DNA from: an uncultured Muribaculaceae bacterium
GTDB lineage: Bacteria > Bacteroidota > Bacteroidia > Bacteroidales > Muribaculaceae
Length of the DNA: 64,000 nt
Assembly (NCBI GenBank): GCA_910583525.1
Contig: CAJTXL010000013.1
Span: 15,310 to 79,309, forward strand
Direction of reading: 5' to 3'
Shown here: in pieces, positions 26,493 through 35,418 of the stretch
Layout of the letters: every line of letters starts with the position of its first letter
Position numbering within the stretch: the stretch's first letter is position 1
The notes under the pieces: model-generated
What the model was told of the DNA's origin: nothing
Databases searched by the model: none
Seen by the model: only the letters and a program-made list of their open reading frames with translations
Made by a program: the position numbers and the translations under genes

Positions 26493-27809
26493 TCAGATTG
26501 CGTTGTCGCTGTCGGCTGTTGCTTCGGCGGCTTCGAGCTGTGTCTTGTCGGCTTTTGTGTCTTTGTCGTGGAAAATCAACATGAACAGGACTGCGACTAC
26601 GAGGGCATATCCGGCGAAGATAAGCCATGAGTGGCTCCAACCTTCGATTTGCGCCATGCCTTCAGGCTGTGAGTTGACGTAGTGGTTGATGACCTGTTGC
26701 GCAACGAGGGTGCCGACTGTAGCCCCTATACCGTTTGTCATAATCATGAACAGACCCTGGGCCGAGGAGCGTATGTCGACGGTAGTCTTTTTGTCGACGT
26801 ATAGCGAACCTGAGACGTTGAAAAAGTCGAATGCGATGCCGTAGACAATCATTGAAAGGATAAACAGCCATACACCCGAGCCGGGGTTGCCTATGCCGAA
26901 GAAACCGAAGCGGAACACCCATGCGGTCATAGCCATGAGCATAACCACTTTTATGCCGAAACGGCGGAGAAAGAAGGGTATAAGCAGTATGCACAATGCT
27001 TCGCTCATTTGTGAGATGGATATCAGGGCGTTGGCATTGTGCACGCCCCAGGTGTCGGCGTATTCGGGAATCGAGCCGAAGCCTTGTATGAAGGGGTTGG
27101 CGAAGCCGTTTGTTATCTGTAGCGATACGCCCAGAAGCATGGAGAATATGAAAAATATGGCCATCTGTTTGTCTTTGAACAGGGCGAATGCCTTGAGGCC
27201 GAGTGCGTCGGACAGTGATTTGCGGTCGCCTTTGCTTGTGGGGCATTTAGGCATGGTGAGTGAGTACAAGGCCAATGCGAAGCTTAGAACGCCCGATGTG
27301 ACAAGCTGTGCCGCCGTGTTCTGAAAGCCTGTGAAGTTGACAAAGAGCATGGCGCATATGAAGCCGATAGTGCCGAAAACACGTACGGGCGGAAAATGCT
27401 TGACGGTGTCGAGACCGGCTTTTTCGAGCGCGGTGTATGCCACGGAGTTCGACAGCCCTATGGTGGGCATGAAAAATGCCACCGACAGGGTATAGAGCGT
27501 GAAGAGCGCGCTGAAGCTCGGAGCGGAAGCCGACATGCCGTAGAACCCGGCGGCAAGCATGAATGCTCCGGCGAGGATGTGGCAGAGGCTAAGTGTTTTC
27601 TGTGCCTGTATCCATCGGTCGGCCACAATGCCGACAAGCGCCGGCATGAATATGGACACGACGCCTTGGATGGCGTAGAACCATCCGATTTCTTCGCTGA
27701 GGCCTATACGGAAAAGATATGAGCCTAAAGAGGTGAGGTATGCGCCCCATACGGCGAACTCAAGGAAGCCTAATGCAGCGAGGCGTGCTTTCAGTGTGAA
27801 CGTTTTCAT
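26493..27809 (-). CDS. MFS transporter, nucleoside:H+ symporter (NupG/XapB) type
   Basis: 438 aa with about twelve membrane helices. The opening (LKARLAALGFLEFAVWGAYL) and IGWFYAIQGVVSIFMPALVG, DRWIQAQKTLSL and SDALGLKAFALFKDKQMAI match the nucleoside:proton symporter branch of the major facilitator superfamily that is common in Bacteroidales. It would import purine or pyrimidine nucleosides across the inner membrane. Gaps of 22 bp upstream and 12 bp downstream place it inside the minus-strand operon next to RNA-modification genes, a plausible nucleoside-salvage link. Confidence 0.88.
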   Translation of the reverse strand: MKTFTLKARLAALGFLEFAVWGAYLTSLGSYLFRIGLSEEIGWFYAIQGVVSIFMPALVGIVADRWIQAQKTLSLCHILAGAFMLAAGFYGMSASAPSFSALFTLYTLSVAFFMPTIGLSNSVAYTALEKAGLDTVKHFPPVRVFGTIGFICAMLFVNFTGFQNTAAQLVTSGVLSFALALYSLTMPKCPTSKGDRKSLSDALGLKAFALFKDKQMAIFFIFSMLLGVSLQITNGFANPFIQGFGSIPEYADTWGVHNANALISISQMSEALCILLIPFFLRRFGIKVVMLMAMTAWVFRFGFFGIGNPGSGVWLFILSMIVYGIAFDFFNVSGSLYVDKKTTVDIRSSAQGLFMIMTNGIGATVGTLVAQQVINHYVNSQPEGMAQIEGWSHSWLIFAGYALVVAVLFMLIFHDKDTKADKTQLEAAEATADSDNAI

Positions 27810-27831
27810 TATCTTGTGATGTTTTTCGGTT

Positions 27832-28518
27832 TCAGATTTTGTCGGTGTTGCCTTCGTCCGCGCCTTTTTTGCGTTGCAGTATTTCGCTTATGCGTGCCGC
27901 TTCTTCGTATTCTTCTTTTTCGATAAGGTCGGCGAGGGTCTGCTCGAGTTGTTCGATGGTGTAGTTTTCGGGTTTGGGGTCGGCATGATAGTCGGCACGC
28001 ATGCCATACGGGCGGTTGTTTTCTTCGTTGTCGGTTTCGTCGGCCTGGTCGCTGTCGGGTTCGAGGTCGTCTTCGTCCAGCTCGCCCGGACGGGTGAATT
28101 CGCTGTCGTCGATTATGAAGCCGGTCGCTTCGACGATTTCGGGGGTGGTGAAGATGGGCGTGCCTGTGCGCAGTGCTATGGCAATGGCGTCGGAGGTGCG
28201 TGCGTCGATTACCACGGTGCGCTCACCGTCGGAAAAGCTCAGCTCCGAAGAGAATATGCCGTCTTCGAAGCGGTATATGTACACTTCTTTGAGTTTTACG
28301 CCGAATGCGTGGGCGAAGCTTACGAAGAGGTCGTGGGTCAGAGGCCTTGGTGTGCGTATGCCTTCGAGGCAGATGGCGATAGACTGTGCTTCGGCGGCTC
28401 CGATGACCACCGGAATGCGTCTTAGGCCCTTGTCTTCGGCAAGCACGAGGGCGTACGCCCCCGATTGGAGCTGGCTGTAGGACAGGCCAAGGACGTGAAG
28501 GCTGACTCGTTCGCTCAT
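27832..28518 (-). CDS. Bifunctional nuclease-domain protein (DUF151) with C-terminal UVR motif
   Basis: 228 aa. Residues about 5-140 form the BFN/DUF151 domain (VLAEDKGLRRIPVVIGAAEA, RPLTHDLFVSFAHAFGVKL, VIDARTSDAIAIALRTGTPI), named from plant and mycobacterial proteins reported to have nuclease activity. After an acidic linker (LDEDDLEPDSDQADETDNEE) comes a UvrB/UvrC-type helical pair (LEQTLADLIEKEEYEEAARI). The combination is usual in Bacteroidota. Function in the cell is uncertain; DNA-repair or RNA-related roles are both possible. It lies 12 bp from mnmA and 22 bp from the MFS gene. Confidence 0.88.
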   Translation of the reverse strand: MSERVSLHVLGLSYSQLQSGAYALVLAEDKGLRRIPVVIGAAEAQSIAICLEGIRTPRPLTHDLFVSFAHAFGVKLKEVYIYRFEDGIFSSELSFSDGERTVVIDARTSDAIAIALRTGTPIFTTPEIVEATGFIIDDSEFTRPGELDEDDLEPDSDQADETDNEENNRPYGMRADYHADPKPENYTIEQLEQTLADLIEKEEYEEAARISEILQRKKGADEGNTDKI

Positions 28519-28530
28519 TGTCGTATTGTT

Positions 28531-29652
28531 TTATGCGTTTTCTGTTGAACGTCCGCTGATTATTCCCGAACCGAAACAAATGCGCCGGTCGGTGTCGTAG
28601 ATGGCGGCGAACTGCCCCGGGGCAATGCCCTGTACTTTCACGTCGGAGTGTATGATATATTCGCCGGGAGCTCCGTCGGCTACGCGGCATATGCGTCCGG
28701 GCAGAAATTCGGGCGTATGCCGGTTTTTGAACGTCACGGCCACGCCGTCTGGGGCTGAGGCGCTGTCACCCCAGGGGTCGGCGGTGATGAAGTGCATTTC
28801 GGCAAGGTGTATGGTGCGTCCGTACTGTTTCTCGGTGTCGTAGCCGCGTGAAACGTAGAGCACGTTATCGTCGATGTTTTTCCGCACCACGAACCACGGG
28901 CCTCCGCTGAGACCGAGGCCTTTGCGCTGGCCTATGGTGTGGAACCAGTAGCCGCGGTGTTCGCCGAGCTTGCGTCCGGTCTCTATCTCGATTATGGCTC
29001 CGGGGCGTTCGCCCAGATGGCGACGGATAAAGTCGTTGTAGTTGATTTTGCCGAGGAAGCATATGCCCTGCGAGTCGCGCCGCAGCGCGTTGGGCAATTT
29101 TGCTTCGGCTGCTATACGGCGCACTTCTGCTTTGGGAAGCTCGCCGAGCGGAAAGACGAGGTGGCTGAGTTGCTCTCCCGATATTCGTGCGAGGAAGTCT
29201 GTCTGGTCTTTGACGGGGTCGACGGCCGTGGCGAGCCATTTTCGGCCTTCGTTGTCAAAGAGGGTAGAGGCATAGTGGCCGGTTGCCGTCTGCATGAACT
29301 CGAGTCCCCACCGTTGTTCGAAATATCCGAATTTGATGATGGAGTTGCACATTATGTCGGGGTTGGGCGTAAGGCCGGCCTTGACGGTGCGCAGGGCGTA
29401 GTCCATGACATTGTCCCAATACTCCTGATGGAGCGACACGACGTCGAACGGCAGGCCGTAGCGGCGTGCTATGAGCGTGCACATTTCGATGTCTTCTTCG
29501 GCCGAGCAGTCGCCTTCGCCGTTGTCGAGGCCTATGCGTATGTAGAACAGATGGAGCGGCAGCCCCTGTTCGGCAAGCCGGTGCACTACCACGGCGCTGT
29601 CGACACCGCCTGAAATGAGCACTGCTGTCGTGGCGCTTTTGTTCTCTGTCAT
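28531..29652 (-). CDS. mnmA: tRNA-specific 2-thiouridylase
   Basis: 373 aa from ATG 29652, where the protein starts directly before the PP-loop (AVLISGGVDSAVVVHRL). MnmA thiolates the wobble uridine (U34) of tRNAs for Lys, Glu and Gln. The two catalytic Cys are visible in PNPDIMCNSIIKFG and DSQGICFLGKI, and GYWFHTIGQRKGLG is typical of the domain behind them. The frame is open for 53 further codons upstream, but that part lies inside the preceding gene and is not family-like. The start overlaps the stop of the DUF5106/thioredoxin gene by 4 bp. Confidence 0.97.
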   Translation of the reverse strand: MTENKSATTAVLISGGVDSAVVVHRLAEQGLPLHLFYIRIGLDNGEGDCSAEEDIEMCTLIARRYGLPFDVVSLHQEYWDNVMDYALRTVKAGLTPNPDIMCNSIIKFGYFEQRWGLEFMQTATGHYASTLFDNEGRKWLATAVDPVKDQTDFLARISGEQLSHLVFPLGELPKAEVRRIAAEAKLPNALRRDSQGICFLGKINYNDFIRRHLGERPGAIIEIETGRKLGEHRGYWFHTIGQRKGLGLSGGPWFVVRKNIDDNVLYVSRGYDTEKQYGRTIHLAEMHFITADPWGDSASAPDGVAVTFKNRHTPEFLPGRICRVADGAPGEYIIHSDVKVQGIAPGQFAAIYDTDRRICFGSGIISGRSTENA

Positions 29653-30560
29653 TTCTTTGATGCTTGGTTTGCGGCGCGGAATGCCCCCATGAGGTAGTCG
29701 GCGTCGAGTTCGGTAGCGAGTACTTTGCGGCGCGAGTTCAGAAATACGAACAGCGGTGTCGAGCGCAGGTCGAAGTAGTCGTATGCCTCGGGCATCGCAA
29801 CCACCGTCCACTCTTTCGGAGCGGCGTCTTTGGCCTTTTGCCAGTTTTCGTCGTCGGGTTCGCCGGGATATATGCTCACAACGACGAGCTCGCCGCGCTC
29901 AATGAGTTCGCGCGTGTTGGGGTCGGCTCCGAGGCGTATGCGTGCCATGGTGCAGTCCATGCAGTCGGGGTCGTTGAAGAACAGCAGTATGGAGCCTTTG
30001 CCGGAGATGTCGGCGAGCGAGCCTTTGGAGCCGTCGGCGTTGACAAAGGGTATGTCGGGCATGTTAGAGCCGACGCTGCTGCTTTCGATTATTTTAGCGT
30101 GGGCCTCAAACCGGGCTTTGTCGGCTTTCTTGATTTTTTTGTTGCTCGCGGCGGCTTTGGCGAAAGGAAGATAAAGCTCGGTCGAGCGTATTTGTGCCGT
30201 GTCGCTGTAGAGCCAGTTTTCGGCCATTGTGGCGAGCTGTAGCGTTTCAGGGCCTTTTTTCGAGAAGCGTGCCATAAGACGGTCGATGGCATGGTGGACG
30301 GTGTCGGCCGTTGCGTGCGGCATTATTGAAATCCAGTCGCCGAAAGCGCGGTTTAGTTTGTCGGGCTTGGTGAATGCCGTGCCGAAGTTGCAGCGGTCCC
30401 AGAAGCGCGATACGATATAGTCGCAACGCGGCTGAAGGGCCATCATCGTGTCGGGCGCGACGGGATATATGAAAAGGTCGCCCGAAGCGGCTTCGGCCCG
30501 TTGGGACAGTCCTGAAACGAGGGCAAAGAGGATTAGTATGCTGCTGAAAAATTTTTTCAT
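29649..30560 (-). CDS. Exported DUF5106/TlpA-like thioredoxin-fold protein
   Basis: 303 aa from ATG 30560. A signal peptide (KKFFSSILILFALVSGLS, cleavage after AEA) is followed by a helical DUF5106-like domain (about 30-160) and a thioredoxin fold (PDIPFVNADGSKGSLADISG to the end). The redox motif is C-M-D-C in FFNDPDCMDCTMAR, with the cis-Pro region at LRSTPLFVFLNS. It probably reduces or shuffles disulfides in the periplasm. It is the first gene of an eight-gene operon; a strong promoter is 38 bp upstream. Earlier in-frame start (30590) would put a hydrophilic stretch before the signal and is less likely. Confidence 0.85.
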   Translation of the reverse strand: MKKFFSSILILFALVSGLSQRAEAASGDLFIYPVAPDTMMALQPRCDYIVSRFWDRCNFGTAFTKPDKLNRAFGDWISIMPHATADTVHHAIDRLMARFSKKGPETLQLATMAENWLYSDTAQIRSTELYLPFAKAAASNKKIKKADKARFEAHAKIIESSSVGSNMPDIPFVNADGSKGSLADISGKGSILLFFNDPDCMDCTMARIRLGADPNTRELIERGELVVVSIYPGEPDDENWQKAKDAAPKEWTVVAMPEAYDYFDLRSTPLFVFLNSRRKVLATELDADYLMGAFRAANQASKK

Positions 30561-30597
30561 TGTTGTGCTGTCTTTGTCTGCCATAGGCAATAACGCA

Positions 30598-30629
30598 CAA
30601 AATTAGCAAAAATGTTGTAGAAGCACAAA
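30598..30629 (-). promoter_or_regulatory. Promoter of the eight-gene minus-strand operon
   Basis: On the minus strand: TTTG (30629-30626), 20 nt, then TAATTTTG (30605-30598). Transcription would begin near 30594, about 34 nt before the ATG of the DUF5106/thioredoxin gene. No other good promoter was seen down to 22731. Confidence 0.75.
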
Positions 30630-30630
30630 T

Positions 30631-30669
30631 AAAAAATCGGCGCGACAGCCGTTGTGCGGAGCCGCGCCG
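30631..30669 (-). terminator. Terminator downstream of ferritin
   Basis: On the minus strand CGGCGCG (30669-30663) pairs with CGCGCCG (30644-30638) and is followed by ATTTTTTATTTG. It separates the ferritin transcript from the next operon and directly precedes that operon's -33 box. Confidence 0.75.
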
Positions 30670-30692
30670 TAGGGTTCGGATGGTGTCGCAGA

Positions 30693-31211
30693 TTATTTTG
30701 CGGCCAGGGGTGCCGGCACGTTGTATACGCGCGACGCGAGCTCCTGGTCGAGCATGTAGAGTGCGAGACCGTCGCCTGCAATGAGTTTGAGGCGGTCGAT
30801 GAGGTTGTGGGCGGTCTCTTCTTCTTCGACCTGCTCAGATACGAACCAGTCGAGTTTGCCGCGTGTGGCATAGTCGTGCTCCTGTTCGGCGAGGGCGTAG
30901 AGGGCGTTTATCATTGCGGTCACCTTTTCTTCGTGTTCGAGGGTGTGCTCGAAGGCTTCGAGAGGCGACTCCCAGCTTGTGGGTACGGCGTCGATGGCTT
31001 TCAGCTCTACACGTCCGCCGCGAGAGAGAAGGTAGTTGATGAAGATTTCGGCATGTGCCTGTTCTTCTTTGAATTGGATGCGGAACCAGTTGGCTATGCC
31101 CTGATGGCCTTCGGCTTCAGAGTGCATGCCCATTGCGAGATAGAGATATGCCGACCAGAATTCGGCGTTGATTTGCTGATTGATAGCGTCTTGAATTTTA
31201 GGACTTATCAT
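30693..31211 (-). CDS. ftnA: Ferritin (non-haem, FtnA type)
   Basis: 172 aa, normal length. Ferritin stores iron by oxidising Fe(II) at a di-iron ferroxidase centre inside a 24-subunit shell. The four-helix bundle carries the expected ligands: Glu in QINAEFWSAYLYLAM, Glu/His in FKEEQAHAEIF, Glu in HEEKVTAMI and Glu/Gln in FVSEQVEEEETAH. It lies 29 bp downstream of the GT39 gene; no clear TAnnTTTG box was found in the gap, so it may be read from the GT39 promoter or from a site I could not recognise. Confidence 0.97.
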   Translation of the reverse strand: MISPKIQDAINQQINAEFWSAYLYLAMGMHSEAEGHQGIANWFRIQFKEEQAHAEIFINYLLSRGGRVELKAIDAVPTSWESPLEAFEHTLEHEEKVTAMINALYALAEQEHDYATRGKLDWFVSEQVEEEETAHNLIDRLKLIAGDGLALYMLDQELASRVYNVPAPLAAK

Positions 31212-31240
31212 AGTTGACAGTGTTTATGTTAAGTTATACG

Positions 31241-32845
31241 TTATTTTTTTACTGCGAGGCCGATTGCGTGCCTATGGTCGGCGGAGCGTTCGAGCAGCGG
31301 CTCGAATGTGAAGTCGCGCCCAAGGCCGGTTGTGTCGGCATACATGGGGAAAAGCACGAGTGTGCCTGCCGGTTCTTTGGCGGCTTGGCTGAGTTCGTCG
31401 ATTGCACGCATACGGTCGTTGAGATAGTAGTTCAACGAATAGAAGCGGTATTCGGTTCCGGGGTTCAGCGACAGTATTTTTGCAGTCGGGTCGGCTGTCA
31501 GCCTCTGCAAGGCTTTCATGTCGCTTTTGGGGTTTAGGATTGCCGGCATGCCTATGGCTATGTAGGCGACATATAGTGCCCATATTATAGCGCACAAATG
31601 GCCTATAGGGCTATGGCGGTTGACAAACCATGCTATGCCGAAGGCAAACGGCAGGGCGAGTATGGCGTAGCCCCACCAGGGTATTGCCTCGGTCGGAAGC
31701 GAGGGTATTGGCCATATTTGTATGGTGGCCAAAGCAAGTGGAGCCAAGACGGCAAGGACGGCCATGAACCATGTGAAGAAACGCACTGCTTTAGCTGCGG
31801 CCTTGCTGTCGATGACCGACGCTATTCCGTAACATATGAAAGGATATGCCGGAAGGAGATAGACCGAGCGCTTGCTTGCCGGTATGCAGTAGAAGCCTAT
31901 GATGAGCACTGCGGCTACAAGCGACAGCAGCGCCGCCGACGATAGCCGAGAGCCGTGTTGCGGCCTGCGTCTCGCGAAGCATGCGGCCAACAGGAGCACC
32001 GTCCATGGCAACAGGCCTGCGATGAGGGTGACGAAGTTGTACCAGAAGGGCTTGATGTGGCTGTCGTAGGACATCGTGCCTGTGAGGCGCCCTATATTTT
32101 CTTCGTACATCAGGTCGGCAAACTCTTTTCCTCCTTGCTGATATGCGGCGATATACCACCATGATGTGAGCGCCAGGGCTGCGGCCGCAAGGCCGAGCAT
32201 TTTGAAGAGGGTCGGGAAGAATTTATCGTGGCGCAACAGTCGGTATACGCCCATGACGAAGCACGGCAGCAATGCCCCTACAGGGCCTTTTGTCAATGTG
32301 GCGCATGTGAGCAACAGGAGCACGGCGAGGTAGAGCCATCCTTTTCGCTTCGGGGAGTGTTCACGGATGTGGTACATCAGGTAAATTGCGCCTACCATGC
32401 AGGCTGTCAGCACCATGTCGAGGCGGCATGCCACCGATGCGCGGAACACTTCGAAGCATCCGATGGTAACGAATGAGAATATCATTGCGAAGCGTGTGCC
32501 GCGTTCGCGTGCGGCCCAAACGTATCCGCCCATTACCATCGCGATTGAAGCGAGTGCCGACGGCAGACGCGATAGATATTCGGTTACCACACCGCCGTTG
32601 AACAGCCATGCGAAAGCGGCTATGAGCCAACCCATGAATGGCGGCTTGTAGGGGATGTCTCCGCCGTAGTTCTCGGGCAAAATCCAGTTGCCGCTTTGTA
32701 GCATAGACACTGCCACGATGGCTTCGCGCGGTTCTCCTTTTGAGTAGAACAGCGTCTCTCCGAGCCACGGGAGAAGCAGAAGGCACAGGGCGACAAACAC
32801 TACCGAAGCGCCGCCGGGAATATAGGATTGAGAACGTCGGAACAT
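31241..32845 (-). CDS. GT39/ArnT-like membrane glycosyltransferase
   Basis: 534 aa from ATG 32845. About eleven membrane helices; the first outer loop contains LFYSKGEPREAIVAVSM, the position of the catalytic acid in PMT/ArnT enzymes, followed by ILPENYGGDIPYKPPFMGWL as in the PMT_2 family. TKGPVGALLPC and YCIPASKRSVYLLPAYPF are also family-like. It would transfer a sugar from an undecaprenyl-type carrier to lipid A or another surface acceptor in the periplasm. An upstream in-frame GTG (32863) exists but lies before the promoter's -7 box, so the ATG, which is one or two bases after the predicted transcription start, is preferred; the mRNA would be leaderless. Confidence 0.88.
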   Translation of the reverse strand: MFRRSQSYIPGGASVVFVALCLLLLPWLGETLFYSKGEPREAIVAVSMLQSGNWILPENYGGDIPYKPPFMGWLIAAFAWLFNGGVVTEYLSRLPSALASIAMVMGGYVWAARERGTRFAMIFSFVTIGCFEVFRASVACRLDMVLTACMVGAIYLMYHIREHSPKRKGWLYLAVLLLLTCATLTKGPVGALLPCFVMGVYRLLRHDKFFPTLFKMLGLAAAALALTSWWYIAAYQQGGKEFADLMYEENIGRLTGTMSYDSHIKPFWYNFVTLIAGLLPWTVLLLAACFARRRPQHGSRLSSAALLSLVAAVLIIGFYCIPASKRSVYLLPAYPFICYGIASVIDSKAAAKAVRFFTWFMAVLAVLAPLALATIQIWPIPSLPTEAIPWWGYAILALPFAFGIAWFVNRHSPIGHLCAIIWALYVAYIAIGMPAILNPKSDMKALQRLTADPTAKILSLNPGTEYRFYSLNYYLNDRMRAIDELSQAAKEPAGTLVLFPMYADTTGLGRDFTFEPLLERSADHRHAIGLAVKK

Positions 32846-32849
32846 GCCG

Positions 32850-32881
32850 CAAAGATAATTCACTTGTCGATATTATGCAAA
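32850..32881 (-). promoter_or_regulatory. Promoter overlapping the 5' end of the GT39 open frame
   Basis: On the minus strand TTTG (32881-32878), 20 nt, TATCTTTG (32857-32850), all perfect matches. The predicted start (32846-32847) falls directly before the ATG at 32845, so the promoter decides the start codon. Confidence 0.75.
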
Positions 32882-32938
32882 AAAATATTTAGAGTGGCGG
32901 CATCGCTAAAATAAAGTTGTATAAAAAGGTGTCGGGCA

Positions 32939-32970
32939 TCTGTCAATTACAGAAAATTTTCGTAAATTTG
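32939..32970 (+). promoter_or_regulatory. Promoter of eno
   Basis: Perfect -7 box TAAATTTG (32963-32970) with a weaker -33 box TCTG (32939-32942) 20 nt upstream. Start near 32974, a leader of about 68 nt. Confidence 0.6.
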
Positions 32971-33041
32971 CGGCAAGATAGCGAACGACAAGTTTCTGCA
33001 AATATAAAACACAACATACCAAGTTATTAAGTAACAGTATT

Positions 33042-34334
33042 ATGAAAATCGAAAAAATCATCGGACGTGAGGTGCTCGATTCGCGCGGCAACCCCACCGT
33101 AGAAGTAGACGTAATCCTCGAATCCGGCGCTTTCGGCCGTGCATCCGTTCCTTCGGGCGCATCGACAGGCGTAAACGAAGCTCTTGAGCTTCGCGACGGC
33201 GACAAGAGCCGTTATATGGGCAAGGGCGTGCTCAAAGCCGTGGCTAATGTCAACGGCCCCATCGCAGCCGCTCTCGTAGGCATGAGCGCCCTCGACCAAA
33301 TCGCCATCGACGAGACCATGCTTGCTCTCGACGGCACCGATACCAAGAGCAACCTCGGTGCAAACGCCATCCTCGGCGTTTCGCTTGCCGTTGCCAAGGC
33401 TGCCGCAAACTATCTCGACCTGCCCCTCTACAAATATATCGGCGGCTGCAACACTTACGTTCTTCCCGTGCCGATGATGAACATCATCAATGGCGGTGCT
33501 CACTCCGACGCCCCCATCTGTTTCCAGGAATTCATGATTCGTCCTATCGGCGCAACTTCTTTCAAAGAAGGCATCCGCATGGGCACCGAAGTGTTCCACA
33601 ACCTCAAGAGCGTACTCAAAGCCCGCGGCCTCAGCACTGCAGTAGGTGACGAAGGCGGCTTCGCTCCCACTCTCGAAGGCACTGAAGATGCCCTCAACGT
33701 AATCATACAAGCTATCGAAAAAGCCGGTTATGTTCCCGGCAAGGACGTTACCATCGGCCTCGACTGCGCTTCGTCGGAGTTCTACAAAGACGGCGTATAC
33801 GACTACACCTGGAAACAGGGCGCCAACGCTCCCAAACTCTCCAGCAAAGAGCAGGCTGACTTCCTCAAGAAGCTCGTCGACGAATTCCCCATCGACTCGA
33901 TTGAAGACGGTATGGCAGAAGGCGACTGGGAAGGTTGGAAAATCCTCACCGACCTTATCGGCGACCGTTGCCAGCTCGTAGGCGACGACCTTTTCGTTAC
34001 CAACGTAAAATATCTCGAAAAAGGCATCGAACTCGGCTGCGCAAACTCTATTCTCGTGAAAGTAAACCAAATCGGTTCGCTCACCGAAACTCTCCGCGCC
34101 GTAGAACTCGCACAGCGTAACGGTTACACCGCCGTTATTTCGCACCGTTCGGGCGAAACCGAAGACGCTACCATCGCCGACATCGCCGTTGCTACCAACG
34201 CCGGCCAAATCAAGACCGGTTCGGCAAGCCGCTCCGACCGTATGGCCAAATACAACCAGCTCCTCCGCATTGAAGAGGAACTTGGCTCGGCTGCACGCTA
34301 TGGCTACGGCAAAAAGACCCGTCGCGCTGAATAA
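33042..34334 (+). CDS. eno: Enolase
   Basis: 430 aa. It converts 2-phosphoglycerate to phosphoenolpyruvate in glycolysis. Diagnostic pieces: IIGREVLDSRGNPTVEVDV, the loop with catalytic residues (PVPMMNIINGGAHSD), VGDEGGFAPTL, IGLDCASSEFY, SIEDGMAEGDWEGW, VGDDLFVTN, VKVNQIGSLTET and VISHRSGETEDATIAD. Codons end in C far more than in neighbouring genes, as expected for a highly expressed gene. It has its own promoter and terminator, so it appears monocistronic. Confidence 0.99.
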   Translation: MKIEKIIGREVLDSRGNPTVEVDVILESGAFGRASVPSGASTGVNEALELRDGDKSRYMGKGVLKAVANVNGPIAAALVGMSALDQIAIDETMLALDGTDTKSNLGANAILGVSLAVAKAAANYLDLPLYKYIGGCNTYVLPVPMMNIINGGAHSDAPICFQEFMIRPIGATSFKEGIRMGTEVFHNLKSVLKARGLSTAVGDEGGFAPTLEGTEDALNVIIQAIEKAGYVPGKDVTIGLDCASSEFYKDGVYDYTWKQGANAPKLSSKEQADFLKKLVDEFPIDSIEDGMAEGDWEGWKILTDLIGDRCQLVGDDLFVTNVKYLEKGIELGCANSILVKVNQIGSLTETLRAVELAQRNGYTAVISHRSGETEDATIADIAVATNAGQIKTGSASRSDRMAKYNQLLRIEEELGSAARYGYGKKTRRAE

Positions 34335-34367
34335 TCAGTAGTGATTATCCTACAATAACCTCATTCA

Positions 34368-34417
34368 AGGGGTGTGCCAAAGACAATGTATGTGGTTGGC
34401 GCACCCCTGTTTTTTTA
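34368..34417 (+). terminator. Intrinsic terminator of eno
   Basis: AGGGGTGTGCCAA (34368-34380) pairs with TTGGCGCACCCCT (34396-34408) with one G-U, followed by GTTTTTTT. Confidence 0.9.
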
Positions 34418-34428
34418 CATTTCTTATA

Positions 34429-35418
34429 ATGGGCAATGAAAAACAGGCATCACGGCCGATGGTGAGCGTGGCGATGATAGCCTATAACAAGGCCGATGTC
34501 ATTGGTGATGCCATAAAGGGTGTTGTCAGCCAATGGGCCCCGTTTGAAATAGAACTCATAATTGTCGACGATGCGTCGACCGACACGACATATGCCGTAG
34601 CGTCGGAGTGGGCACGCCGCTACCCCGACATAATCAAGCTTTACCGCAATGCCGCAAACAAGGGCTTGCAGGCCAATTACGTCGAGGCTTTCAGCCACTG
34701 CCGTGGTAAATATCTCGCCGTGTGCGATGCCGATGATTATTGGATCTACCGTCGCAAACTTGCCGTGCAGGTCGGTTATATGGAGCGGCATCCCGAATGT
34801 GCGCTCACGTTCCACCGGGTGGTGAACTACTATGAGAAGGACGGCACCATGAGTCTCAGCAACGGCGGTCAGCGGCGCGACTGTGACATCATTGCCCTGA
34901 GCCGCAGCAATTTCATCACCAACCTGTCGGTGGTCTACCGTAAAGATTTGGTCGATTTGACGCGGCTTCCGTCGTGGATACTCGACGACCGTTCGCCCGA
35001 CTATGCCATGCACATGCTCTATGCCCGTCATGGGAACATACATTATTTCCGCCGTCCCATGGGTGTGTACAGAATAGGCGCGTCGGGCGCATGGAGCCTT
35101 ACGGAGCGTTACCGGCGCCTTGAAATGTCGCTCAGTGTGCGAGAGCATCTGCTCGACACCTTTGGCGACATGCCCGATGTGGTTTCGGGACTTGAACGTT
35201 CGGTGCGCGATATTTTGGTCGCCATGGTCTCTGCCGCCGGAGATGACGATGCGCGGCGTTCGTATGCTTTGGGCAAACTTAGACAGCGTTTTCCCGATTT
35301 TGACGAGGCTGCGATACAGCAGTACGGGACTGCTGTGGCGACGCAATCTTCTGTAAAAAAACTACTTACATTTATCAGAGCATCGGTTTCGCGCCTGCTG
35401 CCCCTGCCTAAGCCTTGA
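34429..35418 (+). CDS. Glycosyltransferase family 2
   Basis: 329 aa from ATG 34429; the frame stays open into the eno terminator but that part is not coding. The GT-A fold is clear: PMVSVAMIAYNKADVIGDAI, the UDP-sugar-binding IIVDDASTDTT and the Asp-x-Asp metal site in CDADDYW, followed by RKLAVQVGYMERHPECALTF. The C-terminal part is helical and basic. It should add a sugar from a nucleotide donor to a surface polysaccharide or lipid on the cytoplasmic face. It is isolated, starting 11 bp after a strong terminator without a recognised promoter, and its stop overlaps the stop of the convergent EamA gene by 11 bp. Confidence 0.9.
   Translation: MGNEKQASRPMVSVAMIAYNKADVIGDAIKGVVSQWAPFEIELIIVDDASTDTTYAVASEWARRYPDIIKLYRNAANKGLQANYVEAFSHCRGKYLAVCDADDYWIYRRKLAVQVGYMERHPECALTFHRVVNYYEKDGTMSLSNGGQRRDCDIIALSRSNFITNLSVVYRKDLVDLTRLPSWILDDRSPDYAMHMLYARHGNIHYFRRPMGVYRIGASGAWSLTERYRRLEMSLSVREHLLDTFGDMPDVVSGLERSVRDILVAMVSAAGDDDARRSYALGKLRQRFPDFDEAAIQQYGTAVATQSSVKKLLTFIRASVSRLLPLPKP

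Noticed and set aside
34372..34428. 19-codon extension of the GT2 gene
   Set aside because: It lies within the eno terminator hairpin and is not conserved-looking.
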